DNA from: an uncultured Lachnospiraceae bacterium
GTDB lineage: Bacteria > Bacillota > Clostridia > Lachnospirales > Lachnospiraceae
Reading direction: 5' to 3'
DNA length: 14,844 nucleotides
Assembly (NCBI GenBank): GCA_947631075.1
Contig: CANRJU010000035.1
Span: 1-14,844 of the forward strand
How positions within the stretch are numbered: position 1 is the first letter of the stretch; each line of letters begins with the position of its first letter. The position numbers and the translations under genes are program-made. Below are positions 6,364 to 13,943 of this stretch, piece by piece. Under the pieces are notes generated by a model. That model had not been told where the DNA came from. It was given only the letters and a program-made list of their open reading frames with translations, and made no database searches.

Positions 6364-6858
6364 ATGAGCACAAGAGTGATTCAGGCGTTTTATGGGCAGG
6401 GAATCGGAAAGACATCGGCGGCGGTCGGCCAGGCGCTGCGCAACGCGTCCGAGGGACAGCACATTACCATCATCCAGTTTTTAAAGGGGAAGGTGGCCGA
6501 TGAATTTCAAATTTTAAAGAAGCTGGAGCCGGACATCCAGATTTTTCGCTTCGATCAGTCGGAGACCAATTACTGCGAGCTGTCGCTGCGGGAAAAGGAG
6601 GAGGAGAAGCAGAACATCCTCAACGGTTTCCATTTTGCCAAAAAGGTGATCGAGACGGGGGAGAGCGACGTGATTATCCTGGATGAGCTGCTGGGCCTGC
6701 TGGACCTCGGCATCATCGGCATTCAGGACGTGATTCAGCTTCTGACCATCGACGGGGACTACGAAAAGCTGTTTATTACCGGCAACGCGCTGCCGGAGGA
6801 GCTGGCTCCCTATATCGATGTGATCTGCGAGATTCACACACCAAAGAAAAATCCTTGA
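6364..6858 (+). CDS. CobA/BtuR-type corrinoid adenosyltransferase
   Basis: Members transfer the adenosyl group of ATP to the cobalt of reduced corrinoids, making adenosylcobalamin or its precursors. The 164-residue protein has the family layout: first strand RVIQAFYG, P-loop GQGIGKTSAA (11-20, K16 and T17 at the phosphates), ITIIQFLKG strand, VIILDELLGLLDLGII (103-118) with the D107-E108 pair, and LFITGNALPEELAPYIDVI near the end, matching the usual VLTGR.aPeel.. block. It is slightly shorter and more divergent than classical CobA (TGN where TGR is common), so the substrate is less certain than the fold. In-frame starts also exist at 6325 and 6337, but they sit at or within a few bases of the predicted transcription start. 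ATG 6364 has only a weak GTGAGAG ahead. The corrinoid protein at the window start is a possible consumer. Its stop codon lies inside the next promoter. Confidence 0.82.
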   Translation: MSTRVIQAFYGQGIGKTSAAVGQALRNASEGQHITIIQFLKGKVADEFQILKKLEPDIQIFRFDQSETNYCELSLREKEEEKQNILNGFHFAKKVIETGESDVIILDELLGLLDLGIIGIQDVIQLLTIDGDYEKLFITGNALPEELAPYIDVICEIHTPKKNP

Positions 6859-6883
6859 CCTTTCCGGGGAAGAATGTTATTCT
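6855..6883 (+). promoter_or_regulatory. Promoter of the lysine-riboswitch/dapA transcript
   Basis: TTGACC (6855-6860, 5/6) and TATTCT (6878-6883, 4/6) with a 17-bp spacer and an extended -10 TGT at 6875-6877. The stop codon TGA (6856-6858) of the upstream gene lies inside the -35 box. A start near 6890 falls right at the 5' edge of the aptamer. Confidence 0.65.
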
Positions 6884-6891
6884 TGAATATA

Positions 6892-7058
6892 TAAGGTAGA
6901 GGTGCGGGCTTTATCAGTAGGAGATCCGACATGACAGGCATGGCTGAAGGTCTCTGAAAGGAACGTCCGCCGAAGGAGGAAGCGCCTGCACGCTTTTTTC
7001 CTGGGCATATGGTGAAGAACCATGTGACTGTCATCTGATCGGATGGAGTGCTACTCAT
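6892..7058 (+). promoter_or_regulatory. Lysine riboswitch (L box)
   Basis: The conserved L-box segments occur in order: GTAGAGGTGC (6896-6905), the ATCAGTAGGAGATCC region (6913-6927), GGCATGGCTGAAGG (6937-6950), CTGAAAGGAACGTCCGCCG (6954-6972), then GTGACTGTC (7024-7032) and GGAGTGCTAC (7045-7054). P1 can form as GGTAG (6895-6899) with CTACT (7051-7055), including one G-U pair. The aptamer folds as a five-helix junction that binds lysine. It lies directly ahead of dapA, the first enzyme of the lysine/DAP branch, which is the standard target of this class. Confidence 0.93.
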
Positions 7059-7070
7059 AAAGGAACTCGG

Positions 7071-7104
7071 GAGGGGAGTGAGCACTTTGTGTTCACTCCC
7101 CTTT
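7071..7104 (+). terminator. Attenuator hairpin of the lysine riboswitch
   Basis: AGGGGAGTGAGCAC (7072-7085) and GTGTTCACTCCCCT (7089-7102) make a 14-pair stem with one G-U and a three-base loop. The U-tract is short (TTTGTG), so the hairpin is strong but the terminator is imperfect. An alternative antiterminator pairs AGTGCTACTC (7047-7056) with GAGTGAGCACT (7076-7086), with one bulged base. That helix excludes both the terminator and P1, which gives a lysine-dependent off switch. Confidence 0.75.
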
Positions 7105-7149
7105 GTGATGGCAAAATTAAAAAGCAACAGAATAGAAAAGAGGTATGTT

Positions 7150-8040
7150 ATGGCTGTTTTTACAGGAGCGGGCGTGGCGCTTGTCACGCCGATGAATGAA
7201 GATGGAAGCATCAATTATCATGTACTGGAGGAGATTCTGGAGTACCAGATCGCGAACCACACCGACGCCATTATCATATGCGGCACGACGGGAGAGGCGT
7301 CGACTCTGACGGATGAGGAGCAGATCGAGTGCATCCGCTTTACCTGCGAGAAGGTGGCGGGCCGGATTCCCGTGATCGCGGGTTCCGGTTCAAACTGCAC
7401 GGCGTCGGCGGTCCACCTGTCGAGAGAGGCGGAGAAGTGCGGCGCGGACGCTCTGCTGATCGTGACGCCGTATTACAACAAGGCGACGCAGAACGGCTTG
7501 AAGGTTCATTATAAGACGATTGCCCAGAGCGTGTCGATTCCGATTATTCTCTACAACGTCCCCAGCCGTACCGGCACGAAGATCGAGCCGCAGACGGTTG
7601 TGGATCTGTGCAGGGAGGTTCCCAACATCGTCGGCGTGAAGGACGCGACCGGCGATATCGCCGAGGTGGCGGAGCTGATGCATCTGGCGGAGGGAAGCGT
7701 GGACCTCTACTCCGGCAACGACGACCAGGTGACGGCGCTGATGGCGCTCGGCGGCAAGGGAGTGATCTCGGTGCTGTCGAATGTTCTGCCGGCGGAGACC
7801 CACGAGATGGCGGCTTCGTTCTTAGAGGGAGATGTGGCAAAGAGCCGGGAGATCCAGCTAAAATACCTGTCGCTTATCAAGGCGCTCTTTAGCGAGGTCA
7901 ACCCGATTCCGGTCAAGAAGGCGCTGAATCTGATGGGAATGCAGGTGGGCGGCCTGCGCCTGCCCCTGACGGAGATGTCGGAGGCGAAGGCGGAGAAGCT
8001 GGCGGAGGAAATGAAGAAAGCCGGGATTTCGGTACAGTAG
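7150..8040 (+). CDS. dapA: 4-hydroxy-tetrahydrodipicolinate synthase
   Basis: Condenses pyruvate with aspartate semialdehyde, the entry step to DAP and lysine; a cytoplasmic TIM-barrel Schiff-base aldolase. The 296 residues match the family. Visible active-site parts: CGTTGEASTL (44-53) with T46/T47, Y109 in TPYYNKATQ, Y135 in ILYNVPSRTG with R140 for the substrate carboxylate, and K164 in IVGVKDATGD as the Schiff-base lysine. These correspond to T44/T45, Y107, Y133, R138 and K161 of E. coli DapA. The frame is open from 7048, but that would start inside the attenuator. ATG 7150 has AAAAGAGG at 7136-7143, six bases upstream, and begins MAVFTGAGVALVTPM as relatives do. A second ATG at 7145 is out of frame. 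It is the first gene under the lysine riboswitch; dapB follows after 31 bp. Confidence 0.97.
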   Translation: MAVFTGAGVALVTPMNEDGSINYHVLEEILEYQIANHTDAIIICGTTGEASTLTDEEQIECIRFTCEKVAGRIPVIAGSGSNCTASAVHLSREAEKCGADALLIVTPYYNKATQNGLKVHYKTIAQSVSIPIILYNVPSRTGTKIEPQTVVDLCREVPNIVGVKDATGDIAEVAELMHLAEGSVDLYSGNDDQVTALMALGGKGVISVLSNVLPAETHEMAASFLEGDVAKSREIQLKYLSLIKALFSEVNPIPVKKALNLMGMQVGGLRLPLTEMSEAKAEKLAEEMKKAGISVQ

Positions 8041-8071
8041 ATGTGACAAATGTGAAATGTGAGGTAAGAAC

Positions 8072-8833
8072 ATGACAAGGATAATAATGAGCGGCTGCAA
8101 CGGAGCCATGGGAAGGACGATCACGGGCATTGTAGAGGAGGATTCCGAGGCGGAGATTGTGGCAGGCATTGACGTAGTGGACAACGGACAGAATTCGTAT
8201 CCCGTCTTTTCGGATATCCGGGACTGCGATGTGGAGGCGGACGCCATCATCGACTTTTCCACGCCGAAGATTTTAGACTCCCTTTTAGCGTACAGCGAGG
8301 AGAAGGGCGTGCCCGTCGTGCTGTGTACGACCGGATATTCCGAGGAGCAGCTCGCGCAGATCGAGGCGGCGGCGGAGCGGACGGCGGTTTTGAAATCCGC
8401 CAATATGTCGCTTGGCATCAACACGCTGATGAAGCTCGTGCAGGACGCGGCCAAGGTGCTGGCGGCCGAGGGCTTCGACGTGGAGATCGTGGAGAAGCAC
8501 CACAACCAGAAATTGGACGCCCCCTCCGGCACGGCGCTCGCGCTGGCGGATTCGGTCAACGAGGCCATGGGCAACCAGTACGAGTACGTCTATGACCGCT
8601 CTCAGAGGCGGCAGAAAAGAGATAAGAAGGAACTGGGCCTGTCCGCGGTGCGGGGAGGTACGATTGTGGGCGAGCACGACGTGATCTTTGCAGGGACGGA
8701 CGAGGTGGTGACCTTTTCACACTCCGCTTACAGCAAGGCGGTATTCGGCAAGGGAGCGGTGTCCGCGGCCAAATTTTTAAAGGGAAAGAAAAGCGGGCGC
8801 TATGATATGGCGGATGTCATCGCCGCGAATTAA
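8072..8833 (+). CDS. dapB: 4-hydroxy-tetrahydrodipicolinate reductase
   Basis: Reduces the DapA product with NAD(P)H, the second step towards DAP and lysine. The 253-residue protein has the N-terminal dinucleotide fold (RIIMSGCNGAMGRTI, 3-17, with the GxxGxxG pattern), the ADAIIDFSTP strand (57-66), LCTTGY (84-89), and the substrate domain signature VEKHHNQKLDAPSGTA (140-155). There H143 and K147 align with the proposed catalytic H159 and K163 of E. coli. A further block, VRGGTIVGEHDVIFAG, closes the substrate pocket. GAGG at 8061-8064, seven bases before ATG, sets the start. The short spacer after dapA holds three ATGTGA copies, and 13-bp repeats cover this gene's own stop. Control comes from the lysine riboswitch upstream of dapA. 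Confidence 0.96.
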   Translation: MTRIIMSGCNGAMGRTITGIVEEDSEAEIVAGIDVVDNGQNSYPVFSDIRDCDVEADAIIDFSTPKILDSLLAYSEEKGVPVVLCTTGYSEEQLAQIEAAAERTAVLKSANMSLGINTLMKLVQDAAKVLAAEGFDVEIVEKHHNQKLDAPSGTALALADSVNEAMGNQYEYVYDRSQRRQKRDKKELGLSAVRGGTIVGEHDVIFAGTDEVVTFSHSAYSKAVFGKGAVSAAKFLKGKKSGRYDMADVIAAN

Positions 8834-8865
8834 GAGAAAGAATTAAGAATGAGAATTAAGAGAGA
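8827..8865 (+). repeat. Three 13-bp tandem repeats across the dapB stop codon
   Basis: Units start at 8827, 8840 and 8853, each beginning GAATTAAGA and ending AAA, TGA or GAGA-like: GAATTAAGAGAAA, GAATTAAGAATGA, GAATTAAGAGAGA. The first unit includes the dapB stop TAA (8831-8833). The array fills most of the 47-bp gap to murF and contains no Shine-Dalgarno sequence. Confidence 0.75.
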
Positions 8866-8880
8866 TCGGAGAATACAGAT

Positions 8881-10275
8881 ATGAAACCAGTCCAGATAGC
8901 ACAGGTGGCGGAGGCGGTGTCCGGGACGATTGCCTGGGGAGACCCTACCGCCACGGTGGATCAGGTAGTCATTGATTCAAGGGAGGCCGGGGCCGGGTGC
9001 CTGTTCGTCCCCATCATCGGGGAGCGGGTGGACGCCCACCGGTTTATTCCGGATGTGCTGGAGCAGGGCGCGGCCTGTACCTTTTCCTCGGACCATACCG
9101 TCCAGGGCGAAAAGGGGGCCTGTATCTATGTGGAGGATACCCTGCGGGCGCTGCAGGATCTGGCGGCGTGGTACCGCGGCCAGTTCGACCTGCCGGTAAT
9201 CGGCATTACCGGCAGTGTGGGAAAGACGACCACGAAGGAAATGATCGCCGCGGTGATGGCGAAGAAATACAGGACGTTAAAGACTCTCGGCAATCTCAAC
9301 AGCCAGATCGGGCTCTCCCTCATGATGTTTCATCTGGAGGAGGACACGGAGGCGGCTGTCTTTGAGATGGGAATCAGTATGCCGGGGGAGATGGACCGCC
9401 TGGTGCGGATCGCGAGGCCCGGCACAGCCGTACTGACCAATATCGGGGTGTCCCACATTGGAAATCTCGGCTCCAGGGAGAACATATGCCGGGAAAAGGG
9501 GAAAATCGTCTCCTGTCTGACGGAGAGCGGCGCCCTCTATGTGTGCGGCAACGGGGACCTGCGGCAGATGTCGGAGGCCTGCGTGCCCGCGGGGGACTAC
9601 CGCCGGATCTATTACGGCATAGAGCCGGATTTTGAATTTTACGCCGATGAGATTCAGGTGATGGAGCGGGGACAGAGTTTTACCTTCCACTATCCGGGCG
9701 GGACGGAGCGGGTGGAGCTGTCCGTCATGGGAACCCACAACATCAACAACGCGGTAGCGGCCCTGGCGCTGGCCATCCGGTATGAGATTCCGCTGCCTGA
9801 GGCCAAAGAGGCCCTGCGGGAGTACCGGCCGATTGCCATGCGGGGGCAGGTCAAAAAGGTAAAGGGCGCGTATCTGATCGACGACACCTACAACGCGAGC
9901 CCCGATTCCATCAACAGCAATCTCCACGCGCTGTTCGACTATCCCGGCGAGGGGCGGAAGATTGCCGTTCTGGCGGACGTGCTGGAGCTCGGAGAGATGT
10001 CGGAGGAGCTTCACCGGAGCATCGGCGATTACATTCTGTCGGAGCGGGAAAAGGAGAATAAATTGTCCCTGCTCATTGCGGTGGGGAGCGAGGCGGCCTA
10101 TATCGCGGACTGCGTGGAGACGGGGGCGGACGATATCCCCGTGATCCGCTGCGGGGGAGCGGATGAGGCGGCGGAGATTCTAAAGGAACATATGCGGCCG
10201 GGGGACTGGATTCTGGTGAAGGGATCCCGTGGAATGCACATGGATCAGGTCGTGTCGGAACTGACAAAGGAGTGA
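8881..10275 (+). CDS. murF: UDP-N-acetylmuramoyl-tripeptide--D-alanyl-D-alanine ligase
   Basis: Cytoplasmic ATP-dependent ligase that adds D-Ala-D-Ala to UDP-MurNAc-tripeptide, the last soluble step of the peptidoglycan pentapeptide. At 464 residues it is full length. The N-terminal domain (about 1-100) has the VVIDSREAGAGCLFVPI substrate-binding strand. The central ATPase domain starts VIGITGSVGKTTTKEM with K115 in the P-loop and contains GTHNINNAVAALALA (H286-N290). The C-terminal domain starts after DDTYNASPDS (334-343), typical of Mur ligases. ATG 8881 has CGGAG at 8867-8871, a modest ribosome site. Placement after dapAB makes sense, since the tripeptide acceptor carries DAP or lysine made through that pathway. 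priA starts only 4 bp after the stop. Confidence 0.97.
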   Translation: MKPVQIAQVAEAVSGTIAWGDPTATVDQVVIDSREAGAGCLFVPIIGERVDAHRFIPDVLEQGAACTFSSDHTVQGEKGACIYVEDTLRALQDLAAWYRGQFDLPVIGITGSVGKTTTKEMIAAVMAKKYRTLKTLGNLNSQIGLSLMMFHLEEDTEAAVFEMGISMPGEMDRLVRIARPGTAVLTNIGVSHIGNLGSRENICREKGKIVSCLTESGALYVCGNGDLRQMSEACVPAGDYRRIYYGIEPDFEFYADEIQVMERGQSFTFHYPGGTERVELSVMGTHNINNAVAALALAIRYEIPLPEAKEALREYRPIAMRGQVKKVKGAYLIDDTYNASPDSINSNLHALFDYPGEGRKIAVLADVLELGEMSEELHRSIGDYILSEREKENKLSLLIAVGSEAAYIADCVETGADDIPVIRCGGADEAAEILKEHMRPGDWILVKGSRGMHMDQVVSELTKE

Positions 10276-10279
10276 CAGG

Positions 10280-12520
10280 GTGTTTGCGGATGTGATCGTA
10301 GATATTTCCGTGGAGGCGCTGGACCGGGTTTTCCAGTACCGGATACCGCCGGAGCTGGAGCCGGACATCTCGGTGGGGACGCAGGTCTGCGTCCCCTTTG
10401 GACGGGGGAACCGGCGCCTCACCGGATTTGTGGTGGGAATCGAGAAGCAGGCGGCGTGGCCGGAGGAGAAAATCAAGGACCTGCTCGGCGTAGAGCAGAA
10501 CAAGATTGCCGTAGAGGGACAGCTCTTGCAGCTGGCGGCGTGGATGAGGGAGCGGTACGGCTCCACCATGAATGAGGCGTTAAAGACCGTACTGCCGGTC
10601 AAGAAACAGATTAAGTCAGTGGAGGAGCACTGGCTTAATTTTGTCGTGCCGGAAGAAACCGCGCGGCGGGAGATCGACCGGTGCCTGCTGCGGCACTACA
10701 AGGCGAAGGCCCGGTTCCTCCAGGGGATGCTCACTGAGGGCGGCCAGATGACGAGGGCTCTCGCGTCTAAGAAATACGGCGTTTCCCGGCCGGTAATTGA
10801 CGGATTTATTAAATCAGGATTTATTTCTGAGAGCTCCGCGAGGCGTTACCGCAACCCGGCGGAGCAGATGAATATGCCCGAAAAACCGGTAGTTCTGAAC
10901 CCGGAGCAGCGGGCGGCGGCGGATGCGTTTGCAAGAGATTACGACGCGGGAACGCGAAAGACCTACCTGCTGTACGGCGTGACCGGCAGCGGCAAGACCG
11001 AGGTCTACATGGAGATGATCCGCCATGTGAGGGAGCAGGGAAAGCAGGTCATCGTCCTGATTCCGGAGATTGCCCTGACGGCCCAGACGGTGGGGCGGTT
11101 CCGCAGCCGGTTCGGGGACAGCGTGTCGGTCCTCCACTCCCGCCTGTCGGACGGGGAGCGGAGCGACCAGTACGAGCGGGCCAAACGGGGCGAGGCGGAT
11201 ATCATGGTGGGGCCCCGCTCCGCCCTTTTTGTCCCCTTTGAAAATCTGGGACTGATTATCGTGGACGAGGAGCATGAGACGAGCTACAAGAGCGAGAATC
11301 CGCCCAAATACCACGCCAGGGAGGCGGCGCTGTACCGGGCGGAGATGGCCGGCGCCAGCGTGGTTCTCGGCTCCGCCACGCCCTCGGTGGAGGCGTATCA
11401 GGCGGCGAAGGAGGGGACGTACACGCTCTTGCCGCTCCCGCACCGGGCGGGAGCGGCGGGGATGCCGTCGGTGACCGTGGTGGATCTGCGGGAGGAGCTG
11501 CGGGCGGGCAACCGCTCCGTATTCAGCCGGACCCTGAAAGAAAAGATACGGGAGCGGCTGCGGCGGAAGGAGCAGACCATTCTTTTTTTGAACCGGCGGG
11601 GATATGCGGGCTTTGTTTCTTGTAGAAACTGCGGATTTGTGATAAAATGTTCTCATTGTGATATTTCCATGACCGCCCACAAGAATCATGTGGGGGATGT
11701 GGACACGCTCGTGTGCCACTATTGCGGTCGGACGATTTCCATGCCGGAGACGTGTCCCGAGTGCGGTTCGCCCTATATCGCGGCGTTCGGCCTGGGCACC
11801 CAGAAGGTAGAGGATATGCTTCTACGGGAGTTTCCGGGGGTCAGGGTCCTCCGGATGGATGGGGACACCACGGCGGGCAAGCACGGCCACGAGAATATTT
11901 TAGAGCCCTTCCGCCAGGGACGGGCGGACATCCTGATCGGCACGCAGATGATCGTAAAGGGGCACGATTTTCCCAACGTCACGCTGGCGGCCGTGCTGGC
12001 GGCGGACATGGGGCTGTACGCCGGGGACTACCGCAGCGGCGAGAGGACGTTCGACCTTCTGATGCAGGCCAGCGGCCGGGCGGGCCGGGGCGACAAGCCG
12101 GGCGAGGTGGTGATACAGACCTACAACCCGGACCAGTACTGCATTCAGGCGGTGCAGCGGCAGGACGCGGAGATTTTTTATGAAAATGAACTGGCCTACC
12201 GCCGGATGGCGGGGTATCCCCCCTGCGCCCAGATGCTTGTGGTGTTAGTGATGGGACAGGACAAAGAAGGCGCCAAAAAGTGCATCCACGCGCTGGCGGA
12301 GGGGCTCGCGGGCTTCTCGGAGAAGGCGTCCATCATTGGCCCCGCGGAGGCGGGACTGAGCCGGGCGAAGGACTGGTACCGGTTCGTCATGCACATCAAG
12401 TGCCGGGAGGAAGCGGTCATTGTCCAGATAAAAAATGAATTGGAACAGATTAGCCGGAGAGGGAATTGGGAAAAATCATACCGTATCCAGTATGACCGAG
12501 ATCCTCTTTCCAGTTATTGA
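10280..12520 (+). CDS. priA: Primosomal protein N', replication-restart helicase PriA
   Basis: Superfamily 2 3'-5' DNA helicase that recognises stalled or collapsed forks and reloads the replisome. The 746 residues are normal. Order: N-terminal 3'-DNA-end binding domain (about 1-105), winged-helix region, helicase Walker A GVTGSGKTEVYME (K239), Walker B DEEHE (329-333) in the place of DEAH, then a zinc module with eight cysteines in four pairs (C448/C451, C457/C460, C479/C482, C492/C495). Helicase lobe 2 follows, with GTQMIVKGHDFPNVTL and QASGRAGRGDKPG. Translation starts at GTG 10280, four bases after murF ends, with AAAGGAG at 10266-10272 inside the end of murF. That implies co-transcription and perhaps coupled translation. 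The stop codon overlaps a small palindrome before def. Confidence 0.98.
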   Translation: MFADVIVDISVEALDRVFQYRIPPELEPDISVGTQVCVPFGRGNRRLTGFVVGIEKQAAWPEEKIKDLLGVEQNKIAVEGQLLQLAAWMRERYGSTMNEALKTVLPVKKQIKSVEEHWLNFVVPEETARREIDRCLLRHYKAKARFLQGMLTEGGQMTRALASKKYGVSRPVIDGFIKSGFISESSARRYRNPAEQMNMPEKPVVLNPEQRAAADAFARDYDAGTRKTYLLYGVTGSGKTEVYMEMIRHVREQGKQVIVLIPEIALTAQTVGRFRSRFGDSVSVLHSRLSDGERSDQYERAKRGEADIMVGPRSALFVPFENLGLIIVDEEHETSYKSENPPKYHAREAALYRAEMAGASVVLGSATPSVEAYQAAKEGTYTLLPLPHRAGAAGMPSVTVVDLREELRAGNRSVFSRTLKEKIRERLRRKEQTILFLNRRGYAGFVSCRNCGFVIKCSHCDISMTAHKNHVGDVDTLVCHYCGRTISMPETCPECGSPYIAAFGLGTQKVEDMLLREFPGVRVLRMDGDTTAGKHGHENILEPFRQGRADILIGTQMIVKGHDFPNVTLAAVLAADMGLYAGDYRSGERTFDLLMQASGRAGRGDKPGEVVIQTYNPDQYCIQAVQRQDAEIFYENELAYRRMAGYPPCAQMLVVLVMGQDKEGAKKCIHALAEGLAGFSEKASIIGPAEAGLSRAKDWYRFVMHIKCREEAVIVQIKNELEQISRRGNWEKSYRIQYDRDPLSSY

Positions 12521-12529
12521 AATTCAATA
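12515..12529. other. 15-bp palindrome at the priA-def junction
   Basis: TATTGAA-A-TTCAATA is a perfect inverted repeat with a one-base centre and includes the priA stop codon TGA (12518-12520). It sits just ahead of the def ribosome site (AAAGGAAG near 12535). It could be a small operator or a chance palindrome; no promoter boxes accompany it. Confidence 0.25.
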
Positions 12530-12550
12530 CAGAGAAAGGAAGAATATTTT

Positions 12551-13045
12551 ATGGCTATTCGGAATATCCGGGTGATGGGGGACGAGATCCTCAACAAGAA
12601 ATGCAAGGAAGTAACGGAGATGACAGATAAGACTAAAGAGCTGATCGAGGACATGTTAGAGACCATGTACGAGGCGGACGGCGTGGGACTGGCGGCTCCC
12701 CAGGTAGGCATCTTAAAGCGCATTGCCGTCATTGACGTCACCGAGGAGCGCAATCACCCCATCATCCTCATCAATCCCGTCATCGTCAAGCAGGACGGGC
12801 AGAACCGGGACCGCGAGGGATGCCTGAGCGTGCCGGAAAAGGTCGGCTATGTGGTGCGCCCCAACAAGGTTAAGGTAAAGGCGCTCGACATTAACATGAA
12901 GCCGGTCACGATCAAGGGAGAGGAGCTGCTCGCGCGGGCGCTGGTGCATGAAATCGAGCACCTGGACGGCCATCTGTACGTCGAGAAGGTGGACGGCCGC
13001 CTGTACAATGTCAGCGAGCTGCAGGAATTGGAGGAGAACGAGTGA
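12551..13045 (+). CDS. def: Peptide deformylase
   Basis: Removes the formyl group from the N-terminal methionine of new proteins; a metal-dependent (usually Fe2+) cytoplasmic hydrolase. All three family motifs are present in the 164-residue protein: motif 1 GVGLAAPQVG (44-53), motif 2 EGCLS (89-93) with metal ligand C91, and motif 3 HEIEHLDG (133-140) with H133 and H137 as ligands and E134 as the general acid/base. HEIEH in place of the commoner HEIDH or HECDH is a conservative variant within HExxH. AAAGGAAG before the ATG supports the start. The last codons overlap the fmt start (GTGA at 13042-13045), so the two genes of the formyl-methionine cycle are translationally coupled. This matters because fmt itself appears broken. 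Confidence 0.97.
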   Translation: MAIRNIRVMGDEILNKKCKEVTEMTDKTKELIEDMLETMYEADGVGLAAPQVGILKRIAVIDVTEERNHPIILINPVIVKQDGQNRDREGCLSVPEKVGYVVRPNKVKVKALDINMKPVTIKGEELLARALVHEIEHLDGHLYVEKVDGRLYNVSELQELEENE

Positions 13046-13943
13046 GAGTAATCTTTATGGGAACGCCGGACTTTTCCGTGCCGGTGTTACAGGGGCTGAT
13101 CGAGTCGCCGGAGCACCAGGTGACGGCGGTTGTGACCCAGCCGGATAAGCCGCGGTGAAGGAGACGGCGGCGGCGGCGGGAATTCCCGTCTGCACGCCGG
13201 AGCGGGTAAAGGATTCCGCCTTTATCGAAGAACTGAAACGTATTCCGTGCGACGTCATCGTGGTGGTCGCATTCGGGCAGATTCTCCCGCGGGAGGTGCT
13301 CGACTATCCCCGCTACGGCTGCATCAACATCCACGCCTCCCTGCTCCCCCGGTGGAGGGGAGCGGCGCCCATGCAGTGGGCCATTCTGGCGGGGGATAAA
13401 AAGACCGGTCTCACGGCGATGCAGATGGACGAGGGGCTGGACACCGGGGATATGCTCTTGAAAAAAGAAGTCGATATCGAGCCGGACGAGACGGGCGAGA
13501 GCCTGCACGATAAGCTGGCGGCTCTCGGCAGCGGGCTTCTCTTAGAGACCCTTTCGCTGGCGGAGGCGGGCAGGTTAGAGCCGGTTCCCCAGGAGGGGGA
13601 GAGCACCTACGCCTCCATGCTGAAAAAGGATATGGGCCGGGCGGACTGGGGCCAGGACGCGGAGAAGATCGAGCGCTATATCCGCGGGCTGAACAGCTGG
13701 CCGGGCGTGTTTACAGGGCTTCGGGGAAAGAAGCTGAAGCTGTGGCGGGCGGCTGTCTCGCCGGAGGAGACGGGAGAGGAGCCGGGAACCATCGTGGACG
13801 TGGCTAAGAATGGCTTTACCGTCCAGACCGGCAAGGGGTGCCTGACCCTGTTAGAAGTGCAGTTGGAAGGTAAAAAGAGAATGGACGCCGCCAGCTTTCT
13901 CCGCGGCGTGTCCGTCGAGAAAGGAGAAATCTTATGTCTATAG
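13042..13943 (+). pseudogene. fmt: Methionyl-tRNA formyltransferase, frame broken by an apparent ~31-nt deletion
   Basis: Fmt formylates Met-tRNAi with 10-formyl-THF. The gene starts at GTG 13042, overlapping the def stop, and reads a normal N terminus (MRVIFMGTPDFSVPVLQGLI) as far as TQPDKPR, then hits TGA at 13156-13158 after 38 codons. Fmt sequence resumes in another frame at 13155 (VKETAAAAGIPVCTPERV) and runs 262 codons with the catalytic region intact: INIHASLLPRWRGAAPMQWA and the MQMDEGLDTGDM block. Between PDKPR and VKET relatives carry about ten residues with a GRGK loop, so about 31 nt appear lost. With that segment restored, the protein would be about 310 residues, the usual length. 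Because the stop and a GTG overlap (GTGA, 13155-13158), re-initiation could in principle yield a two-piece product. A sequencing or assembly error is an equal alternative. The end overlaps the next gene by 10 bp. Confidence 0.85.

Noticed and set aside
11620..11648. Possible promoter inside priA (TTGTAG, 17 bp, TGATAAAAT)
   Set aside because: The -35 box matches only 3/6 and the AT-rich patch is explained by the Cys, Asn, Ile and Lys codons of the zinc module.
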